A stretch of 64,000 nucleotides of DNA from Arachidicoccus sp. BS20 (GCF_001659705.1 NZ_CP015971.1:1860001-1924000); one strand, 5' to 3'. Positions 54,787-63,725 are shown, counted from the stretch's first letter. Notes: generated from the letters alone by a model not told the origin. Numbers and translations are program-made.

Positions 54787-55530
54787 ATGCAACAGTTGTC
54801 TTTATTCGATTTCGGCGGCGAACAGCCCAAAGAAGAAAAGAAAGAAAAAACAGATAAAACGGATAAAATTCCTGAGACTTTTTCCGGAGAACCGCTGTTC
54901 CCGAAAGATGGGGAAACAAGGGCTGAAATACCTGCGGCGCCTGATTTTTCAGTAGATTTTATTGTAGAAGAATTAGAGGAAACTATTCAACAAGAAAATG
55001 AGCAAAAAGAAGAAAGCCTTGTTTTCTCAGATGATAAAATAGGTGTGAAAATAAAATCGCTCAATCAGTCTAAAGAGACAAAAATTGAGCAGGAACCGAT
55101 TGTTGAAACTAAAGAAGCAGAAGAAAAAATTATTCCTAAAAAACGCGGCAGAAAATCATTTAAAGAAATTGACAATGAAGTTGATTTAATCAATGTTCCG
55201 AGCGATGAAGAATTGTTTCAAAAACAATATTATCCTATTAGTGTCGTTGCAAAATGGTTTCGCGTAAACACTTCGCTGCTGCGTTTTTGGGAAAATCAAT
55301 TCAAGATTTTAAAACCGAAAAAAAATAAAAAAGGCGACCGTTTTTTTCGTCCGGAAGATGTAAAGAATTTGCAGACTATATATTATTTGCTTCGCCAGAA
55401 AAAACTCACAATCGACGGTGCCAATAAACATCTGAAGGCTCACAAGCAACACACGGAAGAAAACCTCCAATTGATTCAGTCATTGAATAATTTTAAAAGT
55501 TTTTTGTTGGAATTGAAAGCAAACACATGA
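54787..55530 (+). CDS. MerR-type transcriptional regulator
   Basis: This 247-aa protein has a long acidic, low-complexity N-terminus (residues 1-130, rich in Glu/Lys) followed by a MerR-type DNA-binding domain: YYPISVVAKWFRVNTSLLRF, WENQFKILKPKKNKKGDRFF, RPEDVKNLQTIYYLLRQKKL. There is no obvious ligand-binding domain. A TATTTTTA box ends 4 bp before the ATG, so the transcript may have almost no leader. Confidence 0.85.
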   Translation: MQQLSLFDFGGEQPKEEKKEKTDKTDKIPETFSGEPLFPKDGETRAEIPAAPDFSVDFIVEELEETIQQENEQKEESLVFSDDKIGVKIKSLNQSKETKIEQEPIVETKEAEEKIIPKKRGRKSFKEIDNEVDLINVPSDEELFQKQYYPISVVAKWFRVNTSLLRFWENQFKILKPKKNKKGDRFFRPEDVKNLQTIYYLLRQKKLTIDGANKHLKAHKQHTEENLQLIQSLNNFKSFLLELKANT

Positions 55531-55600
55531 ACCATGATTTGAATAATTTAAAGATTTGAAGAAATAATTTTTGCTTGTTTTTATACAAAATCTGCATCAA

Positions 55601-56101
55601 ATGTCAAAGTCAGGAAGACCAAAAAAATCCGACCCAAAAGTTGATGAATTAAGAAATAATATTCATCAAGAAAAATACGAAATTGCCAAACAAACCCTAA
55701 AAGAATTTGGTATAAACATTACTGACAGCTACAACAGAACTACATTAATCAATGCTGTTATTGAACAAAAAATTGATTTTATTAATTGGCTAATCGAAAA
55801 CAATGCAGATTTGAATTTAAAAGACAATCTTGGCTATACGGCATTACATTTTGTAGGGCAAGAAAAATTAATTGATATTGGAAAATTACTTCTGAGTAAA
55901 GGCGCAAATGTCAACATCACAGATAAACACGGCAATACTCCATTATGGACTTCGGTATTTAATGCGCGTGGAAATTTTGAAATAGTAAAGTTGTTTCTTG
56001 AATATGGAGCGAATACAGAAATTATAAATAATTATGGTAGAAGTTCCAAAAGTTTGTTTGAACAAATCTACAAAACAAGTATTGACAACCTATTGAAATA
56101 A
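55601..56101 (+). CDS. Ankyrin-repeat protein
   Basis: This 166-aa protein (from MSKSGRPKKSDPKVDELRNN) has three to four ankyrin repeats: NRTTLINAVIEQKIDFINWL, LGYTALHFVGQEKLIDIGKL, KHGNTPLWTSVFNARGNFEI. The start at 55601 is preferred because the ten upstream codons look non-coding and the basic GRPKK start is typical. No signal peptide; a cytosolic protein-binding role is likely. Confidence 0.82.
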   Translation: MSKSGRPKKSDPKVDELRNNIHQEKYEIAKQTLKEFGINITDSYNRTTLINAVIEQKIDFINWLIENNADLNLKDNLGYTALHFVGQEKLIDIGKLLLSKGANVNITDKHGNTPLWTSVFNARGNFEIVKLFLEYGANTEIINNYGRSSKSLFEQIYKTSIDNLLK

Positions 56102-56140
56102 TTCGTGAAATTCGATAAAATCCGTGTAATAAAAACATCC

Positions 56141-56148
56141 TACTTTTG
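56141..56148 (+). promoter_or_regulatory. Bacteroidota -7 element TACTTTTG
   Basis: Perfect TAnnTTTG match 43 bp upstream of the aminotransferase ATG. Confidence 0.5.
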
Positions 56149-56190
56149 CTCCACAATTCATAAATCTTAATTCATTAAATCATACATCAA

Positions 56191-57387
56191 ATGCCCGGCT
56201 TTGAATTATTTGGCGAACAGGAAAGAAAAGAAGTAAACGAAGTTTTAGAAACAGGAATACTTATGCGTTACGGTTTCGACGGCGCACGCAAAGGCAGATG
56301 GAAAGCGAAAGAACTCGAACAGGAAATCTGCAGTCAGCTCAGCGTAAATCATGCACAGTTAGTATCAAGCGGAACGGCAGCGCTGACAACAGCTTTGGCT
56401 GTTCTCGGTATAGGCGCCGGCGATGAAGTGATAATGCCTACGTTCACTTTTGTAGCAAGTTTTGAAGCTGTGTTGAGTGTAGGCGCAGTTCCTGTTTTGG
56501 TGGATGTAGATGAAACATTAACCTTAAATCCAGAAGCTGTTCGCGCGGCAATTACACCTGCGACAAAATGCGTAATGCCCGTTCACATGTGCGGTGCGCC
56601 GGCGGATTTGGATGCGCTGAAAGCAATTTGCGAGCAGCATAGTTTGTTGTTGTTGGAAGATGCTTGTCAAAGTCTCGGTGCGAAATACAAGGGGAAATAT
56701 GTAGGCACCATCGGCGATGCAGGTGCCTATTCTTTCGACTTTGTAAAAACCGTTACTTGCGGCGAAGGCGGTGCAGTAGTTACCAACGATGCACAAACTT
56801 ACACGGCACTTGATGCGTACAGCGACCACGGACACGACCATAAAGGCGTGGACAGAGGCGCAGACCTGCATCCTTTTCTCGGATATAATTTCAGAATCTC
56901 TGAACTGCACGCAGCTGTTGGTTTGGCGCAGATGAGAAGACTAAACGAATTTCTTTCTTTGCAGAAAAAAAATCACGCAATTGTAAAAGAAATTTTATCA
57001 ACTATTCCGCAAATCTCTTTCAGAAAAATCCCAGATGAAAGCGGCGACAGTTGCGGCTCTGTGAGTTGGTTTTTACCTTCGGAAGAGAAAGCGAAAGCTT
57101 TAGTTACGAAGCTGAAAGCGGAAAATATTTTGGCAGGAAATTTTTATTGGTACGATAATAACTGGCATTACATCCGCAACTGGCATCACTTAAAAAACCT
57201 TTCTACCTATAATAAATTAAATCCTGAACAGATTGATGCTTTGGAAAGATTATCATCGCGGGATTTTTCCGCAAGCGATACCATAATGTCGCGCTGCATT
57301 ACGACAAACATCAGTCTTACATGGACAGAAGAGCAGGCGAAAGAAAAAGCGGATAAACTGAAAGCAGCAATTGAAAGCGTATTTTAA
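56191..57387 (+). CDS. DegT/DnrJ/EryC1-family PLP aminotransferase
   Basis: This 398-aa protein has the sugar-aminotransferase fold. SSGTAALTTALAVLGIGAGD binds phosphate of PLP, LLLEDACQSLGAKYKGK holds the Asp, and SFDFVKTVTCGEGGAVVTND has the Schiff-base Lys (about residue 191). These enzymes aminate keto-sugars for polysaccharide or antibiotic sugars. No other sugar-pathway genes are adjacent, so the substrate is not indicated. It ends 65 bp before tRNA-Phe. Confidence 0.9.
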   Translation: MPGFELFGEQERKEVNEVLETGILMRYGFDGARKGRWKAKELEQEICSQLSVNHAQLVSSGTAALTTALAVLGIGAGDEVIMPTFTFVASFEAVLSVGAVPVLVDVDETLTLNPEAVRAAITPATKCVMPVHMCGAPADLDALKAICEQHSLLLLEDACQSLGAKYKGKYVGTIGDAGAYSFDFVKTVTCGEGGAVVTNDAQTYTALDAYSDHGHDHKGVDRGADLHPFLGYNFRISELHAAVGLAQMRRLNEFLSLQKKNHAIVKEILSTIPQISFRKIPDESGDSCGSVSWFLPSEEKAKALVTKLKAENILAGNFYWYDNNWHYIRNWHHLKNLSTYNKLNPEQIDALERLSSRDFSASDTIMSRCITTNISLTWTEEQAKEKADKLKAAIESVF

Positions 57388-57451
57388 TTTTTGTTCGCAG
57401 AAATTTTGTTTATTAAAATATAGCTTTTACATTTGCACTCCTTTCAGGAAT

Positions 57452-57524
57452 GGTGCGGTAGCTCAGTTGGTAGAGCAAAGGACTGAAAATCCTTGTGTCG
57501 CCGGTTCGATCCCGGCTCACACCA
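57452..57524 (+). tRNA. tRNA-Phe (GAA)
   Basis: A 73-nt cloverleaf: D-arm GCTC...GAGC, anticodon stem AAGGA/TCCTT with loop CTGAAAA (anticodon GAA at 57485-57487), T-arm GCCGG-TTCGATC-CCGGC. The acceptor stem GGTGCGG/TCACACC has one C-A mismatch at the fifth pair. CCA is not encoded. Confidence 0.93.
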
Positions 57525-57727
57525 CAAAGACGGAACTCAAGCGTAGCAAGAGTTTCGTCTTTTTTTGTAGATAAGCGATTGGCAGAATTCACAGCAGAAA
57601 ACGAAAGCGTTAACAAGAACGTTAACAACGGAGGAAAAAGGTTATGATTTTGCTAAACGACGGCTGTGCTTACTTGGGGCTTTAAGCGGCAGTGAAGTAA
57701 AATCAGTTTAGAAAACTATCTTTACCC

Positions 57728-57868
57728 ATGTCATCTATTTCAGATAAATACGAAGCCGTCAGCGGCGTGAAAATTCATGCGCAGTTAGCTATACAAAGCA
57801 AGCTGTTTTATTCGGACAATACTATTTCCCATAACCTGAATAAAGATTGGTTATTAATTTTGAAGTAA
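57728..57868 (+). pseudogene. Duplicated 5' fragment of gatB with its promoter
   Basis: A 46-codon frame MSSISDKYEAVSGVKIHAQL... is clearly a diverged copy of the start of gatB (59027). The similarity begins upstream at AGAAAACTATCTTT, thus includes the -7 box, and fades after about 35 codons. The glutamyl-tRNA amidotransferase function cannot reside here. The region 57525-57727 between it and the tRNA shows no other gene. Confidence 0.75.
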
Positions 57869-57882
57869 TGCATAAGATTTTA

Positions 57883-57913
57883 GACCTATAAGGCTTTAAA
57901 AGCCTTATAGGTC
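57883..57913. terminator. Bidirectional terminator hairpin
   Basis: GACCTATAAGGCTTT and AAAGCCTTATAGGTC are perfect 15-bp arms, followed by T-rich sequence. It ends the minus-strand nitroreductase gene and anything reading rightward from the gatB fragment. Confidence 0.8.
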
Positions 57914-57924
57914 TTTTGAAGTTT

Positions 57925-58524
57925 TTATACAGATTGAATAACACTTTCTAATGTCAATCGAGATTTTGGTTTGAGGGACGGTTGGTTGGCATCATCGGGA
58001 TTTCTGTAACCGATCGCAACTGCGAACAAAGTTTTATAGCTGTTTAGTTGCAGTATTTTATCGTATTCTTCATTTTTAATTCCTTCCATTGGAGTAGAAT
58101 CAATTTCCATTGAAGCGCAAGCGCTCAAAAAGAAGCCCAACGAAAGATATACTTGATGTTGAAACCAAGATTTAATTTCCGATTCTGATAAAGGCTTCAA
58201 GAATTGGTTATAATATTTTACAGAACCTTCCGGCAAGTGCTTGTGAATTTGTTCTTCAAACTCATCAATATCATCAATCGCGCTGAATACAATTAAATGG
58301 CTTGCGTCGTTGATTTTAGGTTCGTTATAATAAGAAACACTTGCCAATTCTCTTTTTGTTTTTTCGTCCGAAACGAAAATAAATTTCCAAGGCTGACTGT
58401 TGATAGATGACGGACTTAATCGTAAAATTTCTTTTAATTGCCGGATTTTCTCTTCAGCAATTTTTTCATTCGGATTGTACTTTTTTGTCGTGTACCTGTT
58501 TTCTGCAAGGTCTAAAAAATTCAT
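57925..58524 (-). CDS. Nitroreductase-family NAD(P)H oxidoreductase
   Basis: This 199-aa FMN-dependent protein resembles the NfsB group: ENRYTTKKYNPNEKIAEEKI, LSPSSINSQPWKFIFVSDEK (FMN binding), and LGFFLSACASMEIDSTPMEG. It reduces nitroaromatics or quinones with NAD(P)H. It is divergent from an HxlR regulator across 95 bp, a common arrangement in which the regulator controls the reductase. Confidence 0.88.
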   Translation of the reverse strand: MNFLDLAENRYTTKKYNPNEKIAEEKIRQLKEILRLSPSSINSQPWKFIFVSDEKTKRELASVSYYNEPKINDASHLIVFSAIDDIDEFEEQIHKHLPEGSVKYYNQFLKPLSESEIKSWFQHQVYLSLGFFLSACASMEIDSTPMEGIKNEEYDKILQLNSYKTLFAVAIGYRNPDDANQPSLKPKSRLTLESVIQSV

Positions 58525-58560
58525 TTTTTATGATTTTAAATTAAACAATAATTTTTATAG

Positions 58561-58591
58561 TTGCAAAAATAAGTATAGTATATTATCTTTG
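58561..58591 (+). promoter_or_regulatory. Bacteroidota promoter for the HxlR gene
   Basis: TTG at 58561-58563 and TATCTTTG at 58584-58591, spacing 20 bp, lie 28 bp before ATG 58620. Confidence 0.5.
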
Positions 58592-58619
58592 CAATAACGG
58601 TCAAAAAATATAGTAACAG

Positions 58620-58964
58620 ATGTATTGTATAGATAACAAGCAATATCCTTGCAGCACAAGCCTTGCAATGAAATTTATTGGCGGGAAATGGAAAGCGGTA
58701 ATTCTTATTCATTTAATTGAAAAAAAGCGCTATAATGAATTAAGAAAAGAACTTTCTATGGTAACGGAACGAACATTGAGTATACAGTTGAAAGAATTAG
58801 AAGCAGACGGTCTCATTACCAGAATTGTTCATACAACCAAGCCGCCGCTTAAGGTAGAATATGAATTAACCAAATTCGGAAAAACGCTTATTCCTGTACT
58901 TAATGCTATTGCGCAATGGGGAAAAGAAACTGCAAAAAAGAATAAAAAAATAAGCGTCGTATAA
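58620..58964 (+). CDS. HxlR-family winged-helix regulator
   Basis: This 114-aa protein has the family core: CSTSLAMKFIGGKWKAVILI, RYNELRKELSMVTERTLSIQ, LKELEADGLITRIVH, YELTKFGKTLIPVLNAIAQW. Cysteines at positions 3 and 11, before the winged helix, match the redox- or quinone-sensing Cys of several HxlR proteins. Likely controls the divergent nitroreductase gene. Confidence 0.88.
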   Translation: MYCIDNKQYPCSTSLAMKFIGGKWKAVILIHLIEKKRYNELRKELSMVTERTLSIQLKELEADGLITRIVHTTKPPLKVEYELTKFGKTLIPVLNAIAQWGKETAKKNKKISVV

Positions 58965-59014
58965 TAAACAAAGTTTGCTTTATGAAAGCATCTTAAATTG
59001 TTGTATTAGAAAAC

Positions 59015-59022
59015 TATCTTTG
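59015..59022 (+). promoter_or_regulatory. Bacteroidota -7 element immediately before gatB ATG
   Basis: TATCTTTG ends 4 bp before the ATG, so transcription would start at or next to the start codon (leaderless mRNA). The same box and spacing recur, with one change, before the gatB fragment at 57728. Confidence 0.5.
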
Positions 59023-59026
59023 CCTC

Positions 59027-60478
59027 ATGACCTCTATTTCAGATAAATATGAAGCCGTCATCGGCTTGGAAATTCACGCGCAACTCGCAACGCAAAGCAA
59101 ACTGTTTTGTGCAGATGATGCAAGCTTTGGCGCAGCGCCGAATACGCACATCAGCGAAATAACTTTGGCGCATCCCGGAACGTTGCCGAAGCTTAATAAA
59201 AAAGCAGTTGAATACGCCGTAAAACTCGGATTAGCATGCAATTGCGAAATTTCCAAATACAATTTTTTTGCAAGAAAAAATTACTTCTACCCCGATTTGC
59301 CGAAAGGCTGGCAAACTTCACAACATACACATCCGATTTGCATTGGCGGAACTGTTTTAATAAAAACGGAACAGGGAAAACGCCTTATACAAATGCACCA
59401 CATTCATCTCGAAGAAGACGCAGGCAAAAGCATTCACGATGTGTATGACGATTATACTTGCGTGGATTTGAACCGCGCGGGAACGCCATTGGTAGAAATT
59501 GTTTCAGAGCCGGATATGCACACGGCTGACGAGGCTTGGCAATATGTAAATGAAATTCGCAAACTCGTTCGCTGGCTGGGCGTTTCGGACGGAAATATGG
59601 AAGAAGGAAGCCTGCGTTGTGATGCGAATGTTTCCATTCGTTTGAAAGGCGACACGAAACTTGGAACACGCGCCGAAGTAAAAAATTTAAACTCTACCCG
59701 CAACATCAAAAAAGCGATTGAATACGAAATCGAACGCATGATAAAATTGGTAGAAAGCGGCGGAAAAGTACAACAACAAACGCGCAGTTTCGATGCTTCA
59801 ACAGACACGACGTTTTCAATTCGTGATAAAGAAGAAGCGAATGATTATCGCTATTTTCCCGAACCTGATTTAGCGCCGTTAAACTTGTCAGACGAATATA
59901 TCAATTCGCTGAAATCCTCGCTGCCTGCGCTTCCCAACGATTTGATTGAAAAATATCAAACACAACTCGGCTTGAGCGAATACGATGCGGAACAACTTTG
60001 CTCGGAAAAAGAAATTGCCGTTTTTTTTGAAAATGTTTTGCCTTTTTCAAACAATTATAAAGCCGTTGCCAACTGGATTAACGGACCAATTCGTTCTTAC
60101 GTGAATGATGCAAAAATTTCCCTTGAAGAATTATCTTTTTTGCCTAAACAGTTAGCTGAATTAATCGCTATGATTGATGAAGGAAAAGTAAATTTCTCTG
60201 TGGCATCTTCACAAATCTTTCCTGAATTGGTAAAAGATAAAAACGCTTCGGCAATCGACATTGCAACAAACAAAAATTTATTGCAAACAAGCGACAATAG
60301 CCAACTCGAATCATGGATAAACGAAGCTATTAGTCGTATGCCGGATAAAGTAAAAGAATACCAAAAAGGTAAAAAAGGATTAATCGGTTTGTTTGTAGGC
60401 GAAGTAAAAAAGCTGAGCAAAGGCAAAGCCGATCCCAAAAAAGTAACCGAATTGTTGCAGGAAAAATTGAGCGGTTAG
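59027..60478 (+). CDS. gatB: Aspartyl/glutamyl-tRNA amidotransferase subunit B
   Basis: This 483-aa protein begins YEAVIGLEIHAQLATQSKLF and contains NRAGTPLVEIVSEPDM, DGNMEEGSLRCDANVSIR, GTRAEVKNLNSTRNIKKAIE and RDKEEANDYRYFPEPDLAPL, the diagnostic GatB motifs, plus the C-terminal tRNA-binding GatB/YqeY domain. With GatA and GatC it converts misacylated Glu-tRNA(Gln)/Asp-tRNA(Asn). gatA and gatC are not in the window. adk follows 92 bp downstream. Confidence 0.97.
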   Translation: MTSISDKYEAVIGLEIHAQLATQSKLFCADDASFGAAPNTHISEITLAHPGTLPKLNKKAVEYAVKLGLACNCEISKYNFFARKNYFYPDLPKGWQTSQHTHPICIGGTVLIKTEQGKRLIQMHHIHLEEDAGKSIHDVYDDYTCVDLNRAGTPLVEIVSEPDMHTADEAWQYVNEIRKLVRWLGVSDGNMEEGSLRCDANVSIRLKGDTKLGTRAEVKNLNSTRNIKKAIEYEIERMIKLVESGGKVQQQTRSFDASTDTTFSIRDKEEANDYRYFPEPDLAPLNLSDEYINSLKSSLPALPNDLIEKYQTQLGLSEYDAEQLCSEKEIAVFFENVLPFSNNYKAVANWINGPIRSYVNDAKISLEELSFLPKQLAELIAMIDEGKVNFSVASSQIFPELVKDKNASAIDIATNKNLLQTSDNSQLESWINEAISRMPDKVKEYQKGKKGLIGLFVGEVKKLSKGKADPKKVTELLQEKLSG

Positions 60479-60570
60479 ACTAACACATGTTTCCTAAAAC
60501 GTATGCGCGGCGCGGAACTCATTTGATTTTTTATTATTATTTTCGCAACTCAAATTTTATCTATCTGCAA

Positions 60571-61146
60571 ATGTTTAATGTTATTTTATTTGGTGCGCCC
60601 GGAAGCGGCAAAGGCACGCAAAGTCAGAAAATTGTCGAGAAGTTTCAATTGAAACACATCAGTACCGGCGATTTGCTGCGCAGCGAAATCGCTACAGGCA
60701 CAGCACTTGGCAAGGAAGCAAAACAATTTATGGACAACGGCGTTCTTGTTCCCGATGTGGTGGTTATCGGTATGATTGGTAAACTGATTGAAAACAATAA
60801 AGAGGCAAAAGGCTTTTTGTTCGACGGATTTCCACGCACCGTAGCGCAAGCCGAAGCGCTGGACAAATTATTGAAATTGAGCGATGCCGAAATTGATGTG
60901 GTAATTGCGCTCGAAGTAAGTGAAGAAGAACTCGTAACGCGCTTGCTCGGTCGCGGCAAAACCAGTGGCAGAAGCGACGATGCCGATGAAACGATTATCC
61001 GCAGCCGTATTGAAGAATATCGCAAAAAAACGGAAGCCGTAGCTGATTACTACAAAAAGTTCAACAAGGTAAAATCCATCGAAGGCGAAGGAAGTGTTGA
61101 TGAAATTTTTGAAAAGTTATCTGCGATTGTTGAACAATATATTTGA
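60571..61146 (+). CDS. adk: Adenylate kinase
   Basis: This 191-aa protein starts MFNVILFGAPGSGKGTQSQK, with P-loop GAPGSGKGT at residues 8-16, the NMP-binding STGDLLRSEI, LFDGFPRTVAQAEAL and the short lid GRGKTSGRSDDADETI. The open frame extends 28 codons upstream but those residues do not fit the family, so ATG 60571 is the start. It is the short (lid-less zinc) form that interconverts ATP, ADP and AMP. Confidence 0.96.
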   Translation: MFNVILFGAPGSGKGTQSQKIVEKFQLKHISTGDLLRSEIATGTALGKEAKQFMDNGVLVPDVVVIGMIGKLIENNKEAKGFLFDGFPRTVAQAEALDKLLKLSDAEIDVVIALEVSEEELVTRLLGRGKTSGRSDDADETIIRSRIEEYRKKTEAVADYYKKFNKVKSIEGEGSVDEIFEKLSAIVEQYI

Positions 61147-61169
61147 ACAATTTTCTTTTAAGTCAAAAT

Positions 61170-61199
61170 AAAAATGCAACTCGGCTGAGTTGCATTTTT
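61170..61199. terminator. Bidirectional terminator after adk
   Basis: AAAAATGCAACTC and GAGTTGCATTTTT are perfect arms with a GGCT loop, between convergent genes. Confidence 0.88.
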
Positions 61200-61217
61200 T
61201 GTTTATCGTCGATTTTT

Positions 61218-62231
61218 TTAATTATGCTGGTAATATTGTCCGTCCGGGATAGTAAAAACAGAAGAACGCTGAAACTTTGAAAACTCTTTTATTTCTCCGT
61301 TATTTGTTTGTGCCCAAGTAACAAACTGGTTTTGATTGTAAGTTGAAAACAGCCACTGATTATATGCTTCAAACACGCCGATTTTTGAAAGCTGAATCAA
61401 GCGGTCGAATAATTTATACGGATATGTTTTTACGTTATCGCTGTTGAACCAGCTTACCAAAAATTGTCCGCGCAGCGCGTACAAACTTTCCGGGTTTACG
61501 CCGCCCGAAACAATGTCTTTAAACTGCTGTAATGTAGATGCTACAGCTTTTTCAAACGGCTGCCCGTTGTCAATATAATTTTGCAAAACATTGTCTGTTG
61601 CAAACAAAGCATTGTATTGCTTAAACACTGTGTCTTTGATTTCGGGTGTACGCGCCGAAAATGTTTCTATATTGATAAATATTTCGCCGTACAAAACGCT
61701 CCACAAAGGATTGTTGTGTGTAGCGTAATATTTTGTAAGAAAATAATAGTTACTGCTGATGGATGGATTGGTTTCAATGCCTTTTTCCCAAGCCGCCGCC
61801 GCTTTTTTCGGCTGATTGTTATCGTTCAGCGCTTTACCGTATTCGGCGTATAAAATGCTGCTTTTCGGAAATTTCTGAATGCCTTCCTGGTAAGTACGTT
61901 CCGCATCGCCAAATTTAGAACTTGCCGTATATGCCGAGCCAAGAACCTGATAAGATTGTTCATCCGCATCGGGCGAGGCAATCAATTTTTTGCCTGCTTC
62001 TATTGCTGAAGCATAATCTTTTTTCATAGTGCTGAATAAGGCATCATCTTTCAGCAATGTTGCATTGTCGGGATAGTTTGCTTCCGCTGTTTTAATAATC
62101 GAAAGCGCTTTGTCAATGTTGCCGTCTTTTGCTTTGTCCATTGCCTGGGTGTGTGCATCAGCAGCACCGGCTTGTGCATTAGCAGAAATTGCGCCAATAA
62201 GCAACATGGGAAATATCAATATTTTTTTCAT
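61218..62231 (-). CDS. Exported TPR-repeat protein
   Basis: This 337-aa protein has a signal peptide (MKKILIFPMLLIGAISANAQ) and tetratricopeptide repeats between about residues 28 and 175 (KDGNIDKALSIIKTAEANYP, EQSYQVLGSAYTASSKFGDA, ERTYQEGIQKFPKSSILYAE). The C-terminal half is unrecognised and Tyr/Trp-rich. Probably periplasmic scaffold; specific role unknown. Confidence 0.78.
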   Translation of the reverse strand: MKKILIFPMLLIGAISANAQAGAADAHTQAMDKAKDGNIDKALSIIKTAEANYPDNATLLKDDALFSTMKKDYASAIEAGKKLIASPDADEQSYQVLGSAYTASSKFGDAERTYQEGIQKFPKSSILYAEYGKALNDNNQPKKAAAAWEKGIETNPSISSNYYFLTKYYATHNNPLWSVLYGEIFINIETFSARTPEIKDTVFKQYNALFATDNVLQNYIDNGQPFEKAVASTLQQFKDIVSGGVNPESLYALRGQFLVSWFNSDNVKTYPYKLFDRLIQLSKIGVFEAYNQWLFSTYNQNQFVTWAQTNNGEIKEFSKFQRSSVFTIPDGQYYQHN

Positions 62232-62365
62232 TTGCTAATCTTTTAAATCAAAAGTAAAAATTAAAAAGCCAAAGAAAATGTAATGTGCATAACCAATGCG
62301 CTTTTATGAAAAATTAGCACATTATATAACACTGTGCGAAGCGAGGACACTTCACATAGCAAACT

Positions 62366-63595
62366 TTAAATAATCAAATGTGTGAGCAAACCGTCGCGCA
62401 GCTTCGGTTCGAACCAGGTGCTTTTCGGCGGCATTACATTTCCGCTGTCGGCAATGTCGAATAATTGTTCAATGCTTACAGGAAACAAACTGAAAGCAAT
62501 TGCCATTTCGCCCGAATCCACGCGCCTTTCCAATTCCTGCAAGCCACGAATGCCGCCGACAAAATCAATTCTTTCATCAGTTCTTTGGTCTTGTATGTTG
62601 AAGACGGGCGACAGAATATTTTCCTGCAAAATGGTTACGTCTAACACGCCAATCGGGTCGTTGGTATAAGTATTTTCTTTGGAAATTAATTTGTACCAAT
62701 GTTCATTGAGATACATTCCAAAACTATGCAGCTGCGCAGGTTTGAAAGCAAATTCTCTTTTTTCGACAGTAAATTTTCCCTGTAATTTTTCAAGCAATTC
62801 ATCTTCGTTCAAGCCGTTCAAATCTTTAATTACACGGTTGTAATCAAGAATTTGTAATTCATTGGCAGGAAATAATGTTGTGAGAAAATAATCTGCATCG
62901 GGTGTTTTTTTGCCGCCCAAAGCCTGACGAACTTTTGCCGCAGATGCCGCACGATGATGCCCGTCGGCAATGTAAGTGTTTGGAATTTCTTCACGGAAAA
63001 TATCTGTAATATTTTTTATTACAGCTTCATCGTCGATAATCCAAATCGTGTGCTGAATATTATCGTCGGCAGTAAAATCGTATTCCGGCGCATGGTTGTT
63101 TTTCCATTGACTAATAATTTCGTCTATCGAAGAATTGTTTCGGTAAGCCAAAAAAACATTGCCCGTTTGCGCACCTGTTGTTGTAATATGATTAATCCTG
63201 TCCTGCTCTTTTTCCGGGCGTGTGAACTCGTGTTTTTTAATTACATCATTGTCATAATCGTCAATCGAACTCGCGGCAACCAAACCCGTCTGGCTTCTGC
63301 CGTTCATGATTAACCGATAAATATAATAGCAAGGTTTTTCATCCTGAAACAAAATGTGATTGTCTATGAAAGCCTGTAAATTGGCTTTTGCTTTTTCGTA
63401 CACTTCGGGAGAATGAATATCCACATCATTGTCCAAATCAATTTCGCTTTTGGTAATGTGTAAAAATGAAGCCGTGTTTTCATTGGCTTCCTCTTTAGCT
63501 TCCTCTCTGTTCAGCACATCGTAAGGACGGCTGGCTACTTGCTTTGCAAAACTTTGCGCGGGACGTAATGCGCGGAAAGGTTTTATGATTGCCAT
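62366..63595 (-). CDS. DUF1015-family protein
   Basis: This 409-aa protein has the family start IKPFRALRPAQSFAKQVASR, PYDVLN and the central YIADGHHRAASAAKVRQAL motif. The family is often found beside serine-biosynthesis genes, and here the end of serC lies 178 bp upstream on the same strand. Enzymatic role not established from sequence; a kinase- or phosphatase-like activity in serine metabolism is speculation. Confidence 0.88.
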   Translation of the reverse strand: MAIIKPFRALRPAQSFAKQVASRPYDVLNREEAKEEANENTASFLHITKSEIDLDNDVDIHSPEVYEKAKANLQAFIDNHILFQDEKPCYYIYRLIMNGRSQTGLVAASSIDDYDNDVIKKHEFTRPEKEQDRINHITTTGAQTGNVFLAYRNNSSIDEIISQWKNNHAPEYDFTADDNIQHTIWIIDDEAVIKNITDIFREEIPNTYIADGHHRAASAAKVRQALGGKKTPDADYFLTTLFPANELQILDYNRVIKDLNGLNEDELLEKLQGKFTVEKREFAFKPAQLHSFGMYLNEHWYKLISKENTYTNDPIGVLDVTILQENILSPVFNIQDQRTDERIDFVGGIRGLQELERRVDSGEMAIAFSLFPVSIEQLFDIADSGNVMPPKSTWFEPKLRDGLLTHLII

Positions 63596-63657
63596 GTTGT
63601 TATTAAGTAAAAAGTAAAAAATGGTTTGCTTCTTAAAATCTCTAATAACGCTTGCGC

Positions 63658-63725
63658 GTCATGCCGAACTTGTTTCGGCATCTCAAAAAATACTTGCCAA
63701 GAGATTGCTGCCTTCGCGGCAATGA
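63658..63725. repeat. Palindromic intergenic repeat element
   Basis: GTCATGCCGAACTTGTTTCG begins the unit and GCGGCAATGACG ends it. It contains two hairpins (ATGCCGAA/TTTCGGCAT and TGCCTTCGCGGCA) and its ends are inverted (CGTCAT/ATGACG). This is the form of dispersed REP/MITE-like elements found between genes in many genomes. Confidence 0.6.
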
